Assembly (NCBI GenBank): GCA_963210315.1
Contig: OY723266.1
Location: 1,364,001-1,428,000 of the forward strand
DNA length: 64,000 nt
Source: Rhynchopus euleeides
Lineage: Eukaryota > Euglenozoa > Diplonemea > Diplonemida > Diplonemidae
Reading direction: 5' to 3'
A model generated the notes under the pieces. That model saw only the letters and a program-made list of their open reading frames with translations. It searched no databases and had not been told where the DNA came from. Position 1 is the stretch's first letter; every line of letters starts with the position of its first letter. Position numbers and translations under genes: made by a program. This document shows, one piece after another, positions 19,945 to 32,800 of this stretch.

Positions 19945-22900
19945 ATGAAGAGCCTTATGGCGGCAGTTGCCGTCGCGATGTGTGCCCCCTCTGTGGCCGG
20001 GCAGTGTGACTCGTCGCTGTCGTGGTGCGGCACATTCAATGCGGAGAAGGCGCCTGCAAGTGCAAGCAGTTCGACCTGCGGCGGGAAGACGTCGTCGTGC
20101 AAGGCAGGTCTGCTGGACTGGCAGATTCAGACGGTGCTGGCACAGCACAACCTGTACCGTGAGAAGCACGGTGCGTGCCCCGTGACGTACAGCAAGGACA
20201 TCGAGTCGTGGACGCTGGGGAGCCAGGGCTTCGGCACCACATGCAACTCAGGGAGTCTGACCCACAACCAGGGGGGCACGTACGGCGAGAACATCGCGAT
20301 GGTGGCGCGCGGTGGTATCGACGCAGGGACGTGGGACCCTGCGGAGGGTGTGAAGAACTGGTACTGCGGGGAGGAGGGGTGCTACAACTACAACAACGGT
20401 GGCTTCAGCAGTCAGACGGGCCACATGACGCAGGTGGTGTGGAAGAAGTCGCTCGAGATCGGGTGCGGTGTGTGCCACATCCCTGGGGGGAGCTACTACA
20501 AGGTGTACGTGATGTGCAACTACAAGGCGGCTGGGAACTACGGGAACCAGTTCGGGGACAACGTGCTGAGCCCGAACACGGCGCCGTCAGGCTGCGCGCC
20601 TGCACCTCCACCGGCACCGACACCGCCGACACCGCCTGCACCCGGGCCGACGCCGCCGACGCCGCCTGGCCCTGGCCCTGCACCGGCACCGGCGCCTGGC
20701 GGTGAGTTCTCGAAGCCCAGCGGTGGGCCGTGCCCGGGGAGCGCCACGAAGGACGGGAACTGCGGGTCGACGCTGTGCTGGTGTGCGAACTACAAGTCGA
20801 AGACGGCACCCGCAAGCGCGAAGAGCTCGCAGTGCGCCGGGAAGTCGACGTGCCAGATGGGGCTGCTGGACTGGCAGATCGAGTCGGTGCTGGCACAGCA
20901 CAACTACTACCGCGAGCAGCACGGTGCGTGCCCGGTGACGTACAGCAAGACAATCGAGTCGTGGACGATGGGGAGCCAGGGCTTCGGCACCACATGCAAC
21001 TCAGGGAGTGCGACCCACAACCAGGGGGGCACGTACGGCGAGAACATCGCGATGGTGGGTAAGTCTGGGATCGACTCCGGCACGTGGGACCCTGCGGAGG
21101 GTGTGAAGAACTGGTACTGCGGGGAGGAGGGGTGCTACGACTACAACAACGGTGGGTACAGCAGCCAGACGGGCCACATGACGCAGGTGGTGTGGAAGGA
21201 TTCGCTGGAGATCGGGTGTGCGCTGTGCCACAGGACGCAGGGCTACGTCGCGGTGTACCTGATGTGCAACTACAAGAAGGCAGGCAACTACGGGGGCCAG
21301 TTCCAGAAGAACGTGCTGAAGCCGGGGACAGCGGCGAGTGGCTGTGCCGGGGCACCTCCTCCGGCCCCGGAGACGGACGAGTGCGTGTCCAACCCGTGCG
21401 ACAACGGGCAGGACTGCAACGACTCTGACAAGACCAAGAGCGGGGACTTCACATGCACGTGCCAGAAGGACACGAGCATCAAGGCAACGGGGAAGGCTGC
21501 CACGTGCACAAACGACGAGTGCAGCACCAACCCTTGCGGGACTGAGCAGACGTGCAAGGACCCCAACACCGGGGCCAACAGCCTGCACGACTTCACCTGC
21601 ACCTGCAAGAGCGACACCTCCATCTCGCAGAAGGACGGTAAGGCAACCTGCACGAAGGATGAGTGTGCCAACGACCGCTGCGGTACTGACCAGACGTGCA
21701 CTGACCCGAACCCTTCCCCGAGCTCCACTGGTGACTACCAGTGCAAGTGCAAGAACGGTGTGACTGCGACTGGTGGCAAGGCGACTTGCGTGACTGACGA
21801 GTGTGGCACCAACCCGTGTGGGACTGAGCAGACGTGTGTTGACAAGAACACTGCTTCGAACTCGAAGAACGACTACGAGTGCACCTGCAAGAGTGACACC
21901 ACCATCACGAAGAAGGGTGGGCAGGCAACCTGCTCGAACGACGAGTGTGCCAACGACCGCTGCGGCACTGACCAGACGTGCACTGACCCGAACCCTTCCC
22001 CGACCTCGACTGGTGACTACCAGTGCAAGTGCAAGAACGGTGTGACTGCGACTGGTGGCAAGGCGACTTGCGTGACTGACGAGTGTGGCACCAACCCGTG
22101 TGGGACTGAGCAGACGTGTGTTGACAAGAACACTGCGTCGAACTCGAAGAACGACTACGAGTGCACCTGCAAGAGTGACACCACCATCACGAAGAAGGGT
22201 GGGCAGGCAACTTGCTCGAAGGATGAGTGTGCCAACGACCGCTGCGGTACTGACCAGACGTGCACTGACCCGAACCCTTCACCGACCTCGACTGGTGACT
22301 ACCAGTGCAAGTGCAAGAACGGTGTGACTGCGACTGGTGGCAAGGCGACTTGCGTGACTGACGAGTGCCAGCCCAACCCGTGTGGGGCTGCGCAGACGTG
22401 CACAGACAAGAACACTGCGTCGAACTCGAAGAACGACTTCGAGTGTGTGTGCAAGGACGACCCCGCAACCAAGAAGACAGGTGGCAGCGTGCCGCAGTGT
22501 GTTGTGGACGAGTGTGCCGCGACGCCGAACCCGTGCGGGACGCAGACCTGTGAGGACGCCAAGAAGGGTGTGTCGCAGAAGAACGACTTCGTGTGCAAGT
22601 GCCCGGCACCCAGCACTGTGACGGCTGTCGCAAAGCCTGCCGTGTGCGCTGCAGGTACTGAGGACGAGTGCAAGGCGGCGCCGTGCGGTGCGGACCAGAC
22701 TTGCGTGGACCCCGACCAGACTGTGGGGACCAAGAACGACTACACCTGCACGTGTGCGAAGGGGACGGGCAGTGCGACAGGCAAGGCTGCAACGTGTGTG
22801 CTTGACGAGTGCGTGGCACACCCTTGTGACGGGACGCAGGACTGCAAGGACCCTGACACAAGTGTGGGGAAGACTGGCGACTTCACGTGCTCGTGCAAGG

Positions 22901-24849
22901 CACCGCTTGTCGGTACCGCAACTGGTAAGGCTGCGACCTGCACAGACGACGAATGTGCTGCCACGCCGTGCGATGCTGGGCAGAAGTGCAACGACCCTGA
23001 TCAGTCCTCGTCCGTGCACAACGACTACACCTGCACGTGTGACAACGGTGTGGTGGCGACAGGTACAAAGGCGACTTGTGAGATTGACGAGTGCCTGGCC
23101 AACCCGTGTGGGACTGGTCAGGTCTGTGAGGACCCCAACAAGTCGAAGCTTGTGTCGCACGACTTCATCTGCAAGTGCAAGGACGACCAGACCATCACAC
23201 AGAAGGACGGCCCCGCAAAGTGTGTGATTGACGAGTGCGAGGCCAAGCCGTGCGATGTTGGGCAGAAGTGCAAGGACCCCAACACGTCTCCTTCCGTCCA
23301 CCACGACTACACCTGCACGTGTGACAACGGTGTGGTGGCGACCGGCACAAAGGCGACTTGCGAGATTGACGAGTGTGTTGCGAAGCCGTGTGGTGACCAG
23401 ATCTGTGAGGACCCCAACAAGTCGAAGCTTGTGCAGGGCGATTTCCTCTGCAAGTGCAAGGACGACCAGACCATCACACATGTGGGCGGTGCCGTGATCT
23501 GCACTCTCAACGACTGTGACAGCAAGCCGTGTGGTGACGTGCAGAAGTGCACAGACCCGAAGCCGACCCTCGACTCCCACTACGACTTCGAGTGCAAGTG
23601 TGACAACGGTGTGACGGCAACTGGCGCAAAGGCGACTTGTGAGATTGACGAGTGCGAGACGAACCCGTGCGGGCAGGACCAGCTGTGCGAGGACCCGAAC
23701 AAGGCGAAGACGAGCCAGCACGACTTCCTGTGCAAGTGCAAGGACGACGAGACTATCTGGAAGAAGGACGGGCGTGCCCTGTGTGTGAAGGACGAGTGCG
23801 AGCCGAACCCGTGTGGTGCCGACCAGACTTGCACGGAGGGGTCGAAGAGCCCCAAGAAGCAGCTCGACTACACGTGCGCGTGTGCGAAGGACACGTCCAA
23901 GACACACGTCGGCTCTCCTGTCGCGTCGTGTGGTGAGGACGAATGCCAGAAGTCGCCGTGCGGTGTTGGGCAGACGTGCTTCGACCCTGACACGACGGTG
24001 ATGGGTAACTTCGAGTGCCAGTGCCGTGGCGGGAAGCAGAAGTCGATCGGGAAGAAGCTGGACGAGTGTGACGAGTGCACGATGGGGGTGGACCCGTGCA
24101 AGGGCCCGCTTGGTGAGGTCGAGGACTGCGTGGACATGAACACGTCGCCTGAGAGCATGGGTGACTTCACGTGCACGTGCCCCGACCACAAGACAAGCAA
24201 CATCGGTGGCCCTGCACAGTGCCACAAGGTTGGCGAGTGCGTGAACGACCCGTGCAAGGACTCGCACGCTACTTGCAAGGATCCCGACCTGGCCAAGCAG
24301 GGCGACTTTGTCTGCACGTGTGCCGCCGATTCCAACGGGATCAGCACTGGGAAGCCTGTTGTGTGTACCATCGATGAGTGCGCTACTGACCCGTGCGGTG
24401 CGGACCAGACGTGCAAGGACGTCGACACGCACTGGGACAAGAAGAACGACTTCGTTTGCAACTGCACCGCACCGCTCTTCGGGAAGGCGGTCGGGCAGGC
24501 AGCACTCTGCTCTGCTCTTCCCCCTTCCAGCGGCCACGGGAAGGGCGACCACACCGGCGCACCTGTGACCCAGAGCCCTGGTAAGGGCACCGAGACCGGG
24601 GACAGCCCTATTGACCTGTCGTCCTCTTCCAAGAACGTCACGCCATCGCCCGACGATGATGGTATCGCCGTGTGGATCCCCATCGCCATTGGTGCTGGCG
24701 CATTGGCCCTGTGCGGCACAATTGCGTTTTTCGCACTGCGTGGCAAGTCGGACGCTCTGAACGTGAACGAGTTCTTTGAGCTGGAGCATAGTGCCGAGCT
24801 TCCGGCGGCGTCCCCCCCGCAGAGTCCGACGGAATCGATCAAGCTGTAG
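19945..24849 (+). CDS. CAP-EGF surface protein B (two CAP domains, about 22 EGF-like modules, TM)
   Basis: The 1634-aa product has the architecture of gene A with a shorter stalk. Signal peptide 1-19. CAP domain 1 about 55-206 (H68, E115, E134, H160) and CAP domain 2 about 306-460 (H319, E366, E385, H411), separated by a strikingly Pro-rich linker (about 218-252). Some 22 EGF-like modules follow, then a Ser/Thr-rich juxtamembrane stretch, a transmembrane helix (about 1576-1598) and a 36-aa tail with VNEFFELE, ending SIKL. The start at 19945 is chosen because it begins the signal peptide and matches genes A and C; the open frame upstream lacks ATG. From the ATG onward about 2 kb is almost identical to gene C, while upstream sequence is unrelated. 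Predicted surface adhesion or receptor-like protein; ligand and pathway unknown. Confidence 0.93.
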   Translation: MKSLMAAVAVAMCAPSVAGQCDSSLSWCGTFNAEKAPASASSSTCGGKTSSCKAGLLDWQIQTVLAQHNLYREKHGACPVTYSKDIESWTLGSQGFGTTCNSGSLTHNQGGTYGENIAMVARGGIDAGTWDPAEGVKNWYCGEEGCYNYNNGGFSSQTGHMTQVVWKKSLEIGCGVCHIPGGSYYKVYVMCNYKAAGNYGNQFGDNVLSPNTAPSGCAPAPPPAPTPPTPPAPGPTPPTPPGPGPAPAPAPGGEFSKPSGGPCPGSATKDGNCGSTLCWCANYKSKTAPASAKSSQCAGKSTCQMGLLDWQIESVLAQHNYYREQHGACPVTYSKTIESWTMGSQGFGTTCNSGSATHNQGGTYGENIAMVGKSGIDSGTWDPAEGVKNWYCGEEGCYDYNNGGYSSQTGHMTQVVWKDSLEIGCALCHRTQGYVAVYLMCNYKKAGNYGGQFQKNVLKPGTAASGCAGAPPPAPETDECVSNPCDNGQDCNDSDKTKSGDFTCTCQKDTSIKATGKAATCTNDECSTNPCGTEQTCKDPNTGANSLHDFTCTCKSDTSISQKDGKATCTKDECANDRCGTDQTCTDPNPSPSSTGDYQCKCKNGVTATGGKATCVTDECGTNPCGTEQTCVDKNTASNSKNDYECTCKSDTTITKKGGQATCSNDECANDRCGTDQTCTDPNPSPTSTGDYQCKCKNGVTATGGKATCVTDECGTNPCGTEQTCVDKNTASNSKNDYECTCKSDTTITKKGGQATCSKDECANDRCGTDQTCTDPNPSPTSTGDYQCKCKNGVTATGGKATCVTDECQPNPCGAAQTCTDKNTASNSKNDFECVCKDDPATKKTGGSVPQCVVDECAATPNPCGTQTCEDAKKGVSQKNDFVCKCPAPSTVTAVAKPAVCAAGTEDECKAAPCGADQTCVDPDQTVGTKNDYTCTCAKGTGSATGKAATCVLDECVAHPCDGTQDCKDPDTSVGKTGDFTCSCKAPLVGTATGKAATCTDDECAATPCDAGQKCNDPDQSSSVHNDYTCTCDNGVVATGTKATCEIDECLANPCGTGQVCEDPNKSKLVSHDFICKCKDDQTITQKDGPAKCVIDECEAKPCDVGQKCKDPNTSPSVHHDYTCTCDNGVVATGTKATCEIDECVAKPCGDQICEDPNKSKLVQGDFLCKCKDDQTITHVGGAVICTLNDCDSKPCGDVQKCTDPKPTLDSHYDFECKCDNGVTATGAKATCEIDECETNPCGQDQLCEDPNKAKTSQHDFLCKCKDDETIWKKDGRALCVKDECEPNPCGADQTCTEGSKSPKKQLDYTCACAKDTSKTHVGSPVASCGEDECQKSPCGVGQTCFDPDTTVMGNFECQCRGGKQKSIGKKLDECDECTMGVDPCKGPLGEVEDCVDMNTSPESMGDFTCTCPDHKTSNIGGPAQCHKVGECVNDPCKDSHATCKDPDLAKQGDFVCTCAADSNGISTGKPVVCTIDECATDPCGADQTCKDVDTHWDKKNDFVCNCTAPLFGKAVGQAALCSALPPSSGHGKGDHTGAPVTQSPGKGTETGDSPIDLSSSSKNVTPSPDDDGIAVWIPIAIGAGALALCGTIAFFALRGKSDALNVNEFFELEHSAELPAASPPQSPTESIKL

Positions 24850-27800
24850 GCACTTGTTGCCCAATAATGCAGCACCGCACCTTCAATGGATTTGCAGTGG
24901 CTATGAATTGAACCTCTCGGAAGCGACGCTGTGCTGGTGTAACACTGGCCCTGTGTCTTTTATTGTTCTCCTCTCTTTCCACATACGTGACTTTGAGAGT
25001 GCCGAATCATTCCCAAAACACCCCCCCCCCTCTCACCGCCCCTCTCCCGCCCTCCCCAAGGCTGGCAGAAAGGAGATGCCCTGTGAAAGAAATCCCTAAG
25101 TTTATGACTGGCGAGTCAGGCGAGCAACTGCACCGGAAGGTCCTCTTCTCGGGCAGATAGCCATGCCTCAATCGTGTGCGCAGACCGTTCCGCAAACAGA
25201 TTCGACCTGTGTCGGACAAGCTCTTCGAAAATACAGCAGGCGGTGTCGGCGCTTGGCAGACACACCTTTCTGTGCAGCAGAGGCACCGCAGCACATATTT
25301 CCCGATACTTGCAGGACTGAGGGTTCGGCCCGAAGCGCATGTCTATATCTAAGTTCGCCCCCCACCCCTCGACCCGGAGAACTACCCACCCGCCACATGC
25401 TGATGTAGTCGGGGCCCGTCTAGTCGGAATTGAACGAGTTGGTGACTTGTCTACCGCTGTGGATGACCAGAAAGCCCGCCGCGGGCAGGCCGGTTGGTTT
25501 CAACGAGCCTGACCTGGCGAAATATCATCGGGACCCCCCCCGACTACAGTGCCGTGATGCCTTGGCCCTCACCCCCAACATCCCTCCCTCCCTCCACTCC
25601 TCATTTATTCTGGTTCTGTCTCTGTGTGATTGCCTGGGAGTTCGCCGAAGGTGCGTCCCTTTTTTTTTCTTCCAACAAGGTACTTGTCAGGCGGAAATGC
25701 AGTGATAGGGGAAGTGCTAGGTGCTTGCCGTCACACACAGTCTTATGCGCCTGCCAATCACACACCAACACTTCCGCAGGCAAAATTTTCTGTGTGTGTC
25801 GTGCGATCAACGAAAAACTTTTTCTCGTTTACCTTTCGTATTTCTTCACGAATGATCCTGCACGACTCCAGCTATATTTTTTTACCCGGCCTCCGATATC
25901 AATGTGATTTTGTCTTCGTGCCATCTGGGATTTCTGGTTGTGTCCCCCCGAGTCCTTGTGATCCCCATACCCCCCTCCTATGATGCGTATCACGCACGAC
26001 CCGACGCAGGTTCGTGTGAACATCGTTCGATGAAAAAGGCCTTTTTTTCCCCCACTTTTCGTCAGTTCCAGGAGAGCCAGATTTGAAACGGACTGGTTTT
26101 CAAAACACAAACCCCCCTGGGGTTTGTCCATTTGCCCCAGAAGGGGATCAGAGAGCCTTTACCCGCTCTGTGTCACTGCATGTCAAACTGAGCCACTTTA
26201 CAGCCAGTTTGTGAGGCCGCTCACCTTTTCTCACTTTACTGCGTTTGCTACGTTGGATTAGCGGACCTGCATCGTACAGAACATCCACGAAAGACTTTAC
26301 TGCATATCTGAGCGAATGCCTCTATCCAGTTTTTCAGCTTCACCGGCTTTCGCAAAAAAAAATGCTGGTTATCTTCGTTACGGGGATATTCACACATAAA
26401 TCATACGAGAGAGAGGGAGACGGAGAGTGTGTGTTTGCCGTTATTTGAAATTTAGACAATGCATCCCCTTCCTGAAGAAAAATCCCCCTCCCCCCCAACC
26501 TTGGCAGGGAAGGTGCAAGGGGTGGTGGTGGGGGGAGGAGGAGGAAGACGGGGCGGGCTGCCCACAGCAGCGCAGCCCCCCGCTCCCCCTCCCCCACCAC
26601 CCCACCCCCCCCCCCCCCCTCCCAACCTGCCAGCTCTTTTCTCACCTTCTATCAACCAAAATTTGGCGAATTTGGCATGTCTTCTCTTCCCCACCCACCC
26701 ACCCACCCATCCCAAGCAAGAACGAAATGTCACCCTACCCTTCCCGCCCTCACCGACCCACGTGAACATATTTATAACCACCGTGTGGCTCCGTGCTTGG
26801 TGTCAAACCGGGCCAGCGTGACGCCTAAGTTGGAGGAGGAGGAGAAGAAGAGGTGCACCTGGACTCGCTGTCCCGGCACCAGCAGCAGAATGAGTCCATC
26901 AGGGAATCAACATCTCTGGAGGAGGTCACTGATGCTCGTCTTTCGGTGAGGTGGGTTGGTCGGGGCCGGGGCGTCTGTTATCAAATGCGATCCCACAGTC
27001 CCACCGTGATCGGATGTGGCAGCGCTGGAGGGACTTGGGTCCATATGCGATCTTTATTGCAGGCGTGTCAGAAAAGAGAAGGCGCTGTACGCCAAACCCC
27101 CGTTTTTGAGGACGGGGTGCACTGCAGTGGGGTGGCGGATTAATGCGTGGCGTGTGGTACTTTTTTCCCCTGGTGCACCGCGAACCCCTTTTCGCGGGAA
27201 GCAACAGTTGTTTATCTGCTTCTGCCCGCCCGTGATCTGCACCGCACTCTCTTCATTCAGGCGAGGGTTGTAAACGTGTGTCGAAACACCGAATGCATCG
27301 CAATAACAGCAAGTTTGTCGAGGGGAGATCCACAGAAAAGGTCTTTCGCTCTGTGGCACACTGTGTGTTCCCACGTTGGCAATGTGTTCGGTTGGCATCG
27401 AACAGAAGTAAAGTCCACGAAAGACCGATGCATGACAACCGATCCGCCATCCATTTCATGACACATTACTCTCAAGTCTATGCATTTCTGAAGCGAACGT
27501 CTCCCCAGTAGCACGGTTCCACGATTTTTACATCAAAAAAGTAATCTTGTCAAAAACCATACAACATCCCAGCCAGCGCCTCCCACTGGACATCAGATTC
27601 TGCCTGGAATTGAGTGGCAAGAGTTTGACACTGTATTTTCTCCAAACACTGCCCCGCTTGCCCCCACCCCCCGCCCCGCCGGATTTGCTGGGAGCAGAGA
27701 TCAAGAGGATCGGCACTCTCCTCTGATTAACATACCCCCCTCCCCCCGCCCCGATTTCACACACTCCCAAACTCACGAGGCATATCTGGCGTCGCATTCA

Positions 27801-29843
27801 CTTCCTTGGCATCATATCCCACCCCCCCCGGGCCTGGTGAAGTGTAGAGGATGATGTTGCTGTGTGAGGCTTCCGGCGGGGGTGGGTGGGCTGCACTCGC
27901 ATCTTTCGAGAGTCTGCTCTCGACAGCAAACGTCCTGATGAAACCACTCTCCAAGGCGTATCGTGCTCCCCAGGGGGGGGTGTTTCTGACCCGGAAAATG
28001 ATGTTCTCTTTGATGAGTTGGCTCTGCTCCAAAAAATGCCGAAAAAACTGTTGCCTATTGACCTGCTGGGTCTCTAATTCCACGCCAGTACATTATCAAA
28101 ATGGGTGCACAATAAACTGCGACACACTCCCTTTTCTGTTGTTCAGAGTGTCGCCAATTTGAAGCATTTATTTTGCCACATCTGTGAATTGTTGCGCGCC
28201 AAGAGGGATCACCGGTCTTGATGATTGTTTGTTCCTTATTATTTTTCCTCTTGGGAGTCGTTTGGTTCGCATCGTGTCCCCCCCCCCTCCCTCCCCCCTC
28301 TGTTGATTCTATACAATACACGCTATGTGGGATGGTTGCAGTACCCATACCGTCTCGACCGCTCGCCATTACATTGCATTTTGTCCATTTTTTGTTTTAA
28401 AAAAAATCTCTCCACCCCCCCCCCACTCAATTTTGAAAGGCCATCTGATGTTACTTCAAGGCCCAAATTGCAGAACTCTAAAGACAGTTTACCTTGATTT
28501 TTGTCTGTTTGATATTTGCCCACCCTCCTTCCTCCAGCCCCAGGTGTTCAGCTGGCGAGGTGAGAGGCGAGGGTGCCCGCCATGCTTTGACGTATCTTGT
28601 GTTTATTTTTGAGTTGCTGTTGTTGGAGTTTTCCTTTGCTGAAGGTGGTATATATAACTCCACACCTCCGCCCCCCCCCGCCCCTCACAAACGCCACTCT
28701 CCTCCATCTCCCGATTCCCCTCCCAAATTTGGATGCTCGAGCAGAGTAAGGCAGGGTATATAGTGGTGGTCTGATCAACACATGATAGCGCCAGAACTGC
28801 TGCAGACTGTCGACAGTACACCCACCCCGTCTGACTGTTCAGATCTTTCTTGCAGGTCACGGTAAAAAAGACTGTTGGCAGTGCACGTATGGACACTCAT
28901 ACAAACACAGGTCGCACAAAGGAAATCTGTCATGATGCCCACCTGGACGGACCCAAGTGCCTCACACTGGATCTCTCCCCACCCGGTCCACCTGACGGAT
29001 ACGCGCACAAAGGAGATCTGTCATGGTATTGTTGGCATCGGACGTACGGGCACCCAAAGGTGCGCACAGACAAGGGGTCATCTCGAGAAATCAGCGAATT
29101 TTTTTTGGCGGAACCCCGGTTCAAAAAAAAAAAGAGCATTTCTGAGGGCCCTCACTTGTGATGCGCCTTTATATTGTTCCGTTCTCTCGTTCTTTCTCCC
29201 TCTCTCCCCCCCCAACACCCACCCACCCACCCCCCGCTCCACCCCTGCCCAGCCTCGAACCACACGCAATCACTTTTATGAAGCCGGCAGCTGCCCGCGA
29301 TGGCCTAGCGCTGTGTCCTCGTCAGCGTTCCCGGGCAGACCCTACTGACCTCTTGGTCAGGCGCGTGCTGTGACAAAGTGACGAGAACCCCACCCCTCAC
29401 CCACCCCCACCCCACCCCCCACCCTCGCTGCCCTTGTCGGGTGTCGTGTGTGTGATAAAAGTCTCTATGACACGCATGTGGTCTGGCGGGACTGTCTCAC
29501 TTTAACGTCAGTCGTGCAGTATCTCCTGCGACGTGTGGGTGCAGTCTCACACGCCGCGACAGACAAAGGAGAGACAGTGTGCTGGCACCCACACAGGCAA
29601 CGGTTGCCGTGGCCTGATCCACCTGCATCCGTGAGGATGAGATCAGTGTGGACGCCGCGAGGCGACTGGCTATGCTCATGGCACTGCGGTGGTAGGAAAT
29701 GCTATATTCAATGTGTGATTCTGCGACAGTGTTAGAGTGGAGAACATGGGAATGGGGCTCGGACACACACAACCGCAGGACACATTACAAGTACTGTATA
29801 GAAAGAGAACCAGTCAAGAGGCGTGCTGTATTCTCACACAACG
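24850..29843. other. Gene-free stretch between genes B and C
   Basis: In these 5 kb I see no supported gene. The region has runs of C (near 25021, 26606, 28271, 28417), a GA-rich patch near 26405-26425, a CCCA microsatellite near 26693-26710, short purine tracts, and otherwise unremarkable sequence. The 150 bp before 29844 shows no similarity to the region upstream of gene B despite the near-identical coding starts. Confidence 0.65.
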
Positions 29844-32800
29844 ATGAAGAGCCTTATGGCGGCAGTTGCCGTCGCGATGTGTGCCCCCTCTGTGGCCGGG
29901 CAGTGTGACTCGTCGCTGTCGTGGTGCGGCAAGTTTAGTGCGGAGAAGGCGCCGGCAAGTGCAAGCAGTTCGACCTGCGGCGGGAAGACGTCGTCGTGCA
30001 AGGCAGGTCTGCTGGACTGGCAGATTCAGACGGTGCTGGCACAGCACAACCTGTACCGTGAGAAGCACGGTGCGTGCCCCGTGACGTACAGCAAGGACAT
30101 CGAGTCGTGGACGCTGGGGAGCCAGGGCTTCGGCACCACATGCAACTCAGGGAGTCTGACTCACAACCAGGGGGGCACGTACGGCGAGAACATCGCGATG
30201 GTGGCGCGCGGTGGTATCGACGCAGGGACGTGGGACCCTGCGGAGGGTGTGAAGAACTGGTACTGCGGGGAGGAGGGGTGCTACAACTACAACAACGGTG
30301 GCTTCAGCAGTCAGACGGGCCACATGACGCAGGTGGTGTGGAAGAAGTCGCTCGAGATCGGGTGCGGTGTGTGCCACATCCCTGGGGGGAGCTACTACAA
30401 GGTGTACGTGATGTGCAACTACAAGGCGGCTGGGAACTACGGGAACCAGTTCGGGGACAACGTGCTGAGCCCGAACACGGCGCCGTCAGGCTGCGCGCCT
30501 GCACCTCCACCGGCACCGACACCGCCGACACCGCCTGCACCCGGGCCGACGCCGCCGACGCCGCCTGGCCCTGGCCCTGCACCGGCACCGGCGCCTGGCG
30601 GTGAGTTCTCGAAGCCCAGCGGTGGGCCGTGCCCGGGGAGCGCCACGAAGGACGGGAACTGCGGGTCGACGCTGTGCTGGTGTGCGAACTACAAGTCGAA
30701 GACGGCACCCGCAAGCGCGAAGAGCTCGCAGTGCGCCGGGAAGTCGACGTGCCAGATGGGGCTGCTGGACTGGCAGATCGAGTCGGTGCTGGCACAGCAC
30801 AACTACTACCGCGAGCAGCACGGTGCGTGCCCGGTGACGTACAGCAAGACAATCGAGTCGTGGACGATGGGGAGCCAGGGCTTCGGCACCACATGCAACT
30901 CAGGGAGTGCGACCCACAACCAGGGGGGCACGTACGGCGAGAACATCGCGATGGTGGGTAAGTCTGGGATCGACTCCGGCACGTGGGACCCTGCGGAGGG
31001 TGTGAAGAACTGGTACTGCGGGGAGGAGGGGTGCTACGACTACAACAACGGTGGGTACAGCAGCCAGACGGGCCACATGACGCAGGTGGTGTGGAAGGAT
31101 TCGCTGGAGATCGGGTGTGCGCTGTGCCACAGGACGCAGGGCTACGTCGCGGTGTACCTGATGTGCAACTACAAGAAGGCAGGCAACTACGGGGGCCAGT
31201 TCCAGAAGAACGTGCTGAAGCCGGGGACAGCGGCGAGTGGCTGTGCCGGGGCACCTCCTCCGGCCCCGGAGACGGACGAGTGCGTGTCCAACCCGTGCGA
31301 CAACGGGCAGGACTGCAACGACTCTGACAAGACCAAGAGCGGGGACTTCACATGCACGTGCCAGAAGGACACGAGCATCAAGGCAACGGGGAAGGCTGCC
31401 ACGTGCACAAACGACGAGTGCAGCACCAACCCTTGCGGGACTGAGCAGACGTGCAAGGACCCCAACACCGGGGCCAACAGCCTGCACGACTTCACCTGCA
31501 CCTGCAAGAGCGACACCTCCATCTCGCAGAAGGACGGTAAGGCAACCTGCACGAAGGATGAGTGTGCCAACGACCGCTGCGGTACTGACCAGACGTGCAC
31601 TGACCCGAACCCTTCCCCGAGCTCCACTGGTGACTACCAGTGCAAGTGCAAGAACGGTGTGACTGCGACTGGTGGCAAGGCGACTTGCGTGACTGACGAG
31701 TGTGGCACCAACCCGTGTGGGACTGAGCAGACGTGTGTTGACAAGAACACTGCTTCGAACTCGAAGAACGACTACGAGTGCACCTGCAAGAGTGACACCA
31801 CCATCACGAAGAAGGGTGGGCAGGCAACCTGCTCGAACGACGAGTGTGCCAACGACCGCTGCGGTACTGACCAGACGTGCACTGACCCGAACCCTTCACC
31901 GTCGTCCACTGGCGACTACCAGTGCAAGTGCAGCAACGGTGTGACCGCGACTGGTGGCAAGGCGACTTGCGTGACTGACGAGTGTGGCACCAACCCGTGT
32001 GGGACTGAGCAGACGTGCGTTGACAAGAACACTGCTTCGAACTCGAAGAACGACTACGAGTGCACCTGCAAGAGTGACACCACCATCACGAAGAAGGGTG
32101 GGCAGGCGACGTGCTCGAAGGATGAGTGTGCCAACGACCGCTGCGGGACTGACCAGACGTGCACTGACCCGAACCCTTCCCCGTCGTCCACTGGTGACTA
32201 CCAGTGCAAGTGCAGCAACGGTGTGACTGCGACTGGTGGCAAAGCGACTTGCACGGCCGACGAATGCCAGTCCAACCCATGTGGGACTGAGCAGACGTGC
32301 GTTGACAAGAACACTGCGTCAAACTCCAAGGGTGACTTCGAGTGCACCTGCAAGAGTGACACCACCATCACGAAGAAGGGTGGGCAGGCGACTTGCTCGA
32401 AGGATGAATGTGCCAACGACCGCTGCGGCACTGATCAGACGTGCACTGACCCGAACCCTTCACCGACCTCGACTGGTGACTACCAGTGCAAGTGCAGCAA
32501 CGGTGTGACTGCGACTGGTGGCAAGGCGACTTGCACCGCTGACGAGTGTGGCACCAACCCGTGTGGGACTGAGCAGACGTGTGTTGACAAGAACACTGCG
32601 TCAAACTCCAAGGGTGACTACGAGTGCACCTGCAAGAGCGACACCACCATCACGAAGAAGGGTGGGCAGGCGACGTGCTCGAAGGATGAGTGTGCCAACG
32701 ACCGCTGCGGCACTGACCAGACGTGCACTGACCCGAACCCTTCACCGACCTCGACTGGTGACTACCAGTGCAAGTGCAGCAACGGTGTGACTGCGACTGG

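Noticed and set aside
22279-24864. 861-codon open frame antisense to gene B
   Set aside because: It is a by-product of GC-rich third positions and repeated EGF codons; its product is a monotonous Arg/Val/Leu string. The + frame has a signal peptide, domains and conserved cysteines.
29290-29338. Possible tRNA start (GCCCGCGATGGCCTAGCG)
   Set aside because: Only about 45 nt separate the pairing ends, and no proper anticodon arm or T-loop follows.
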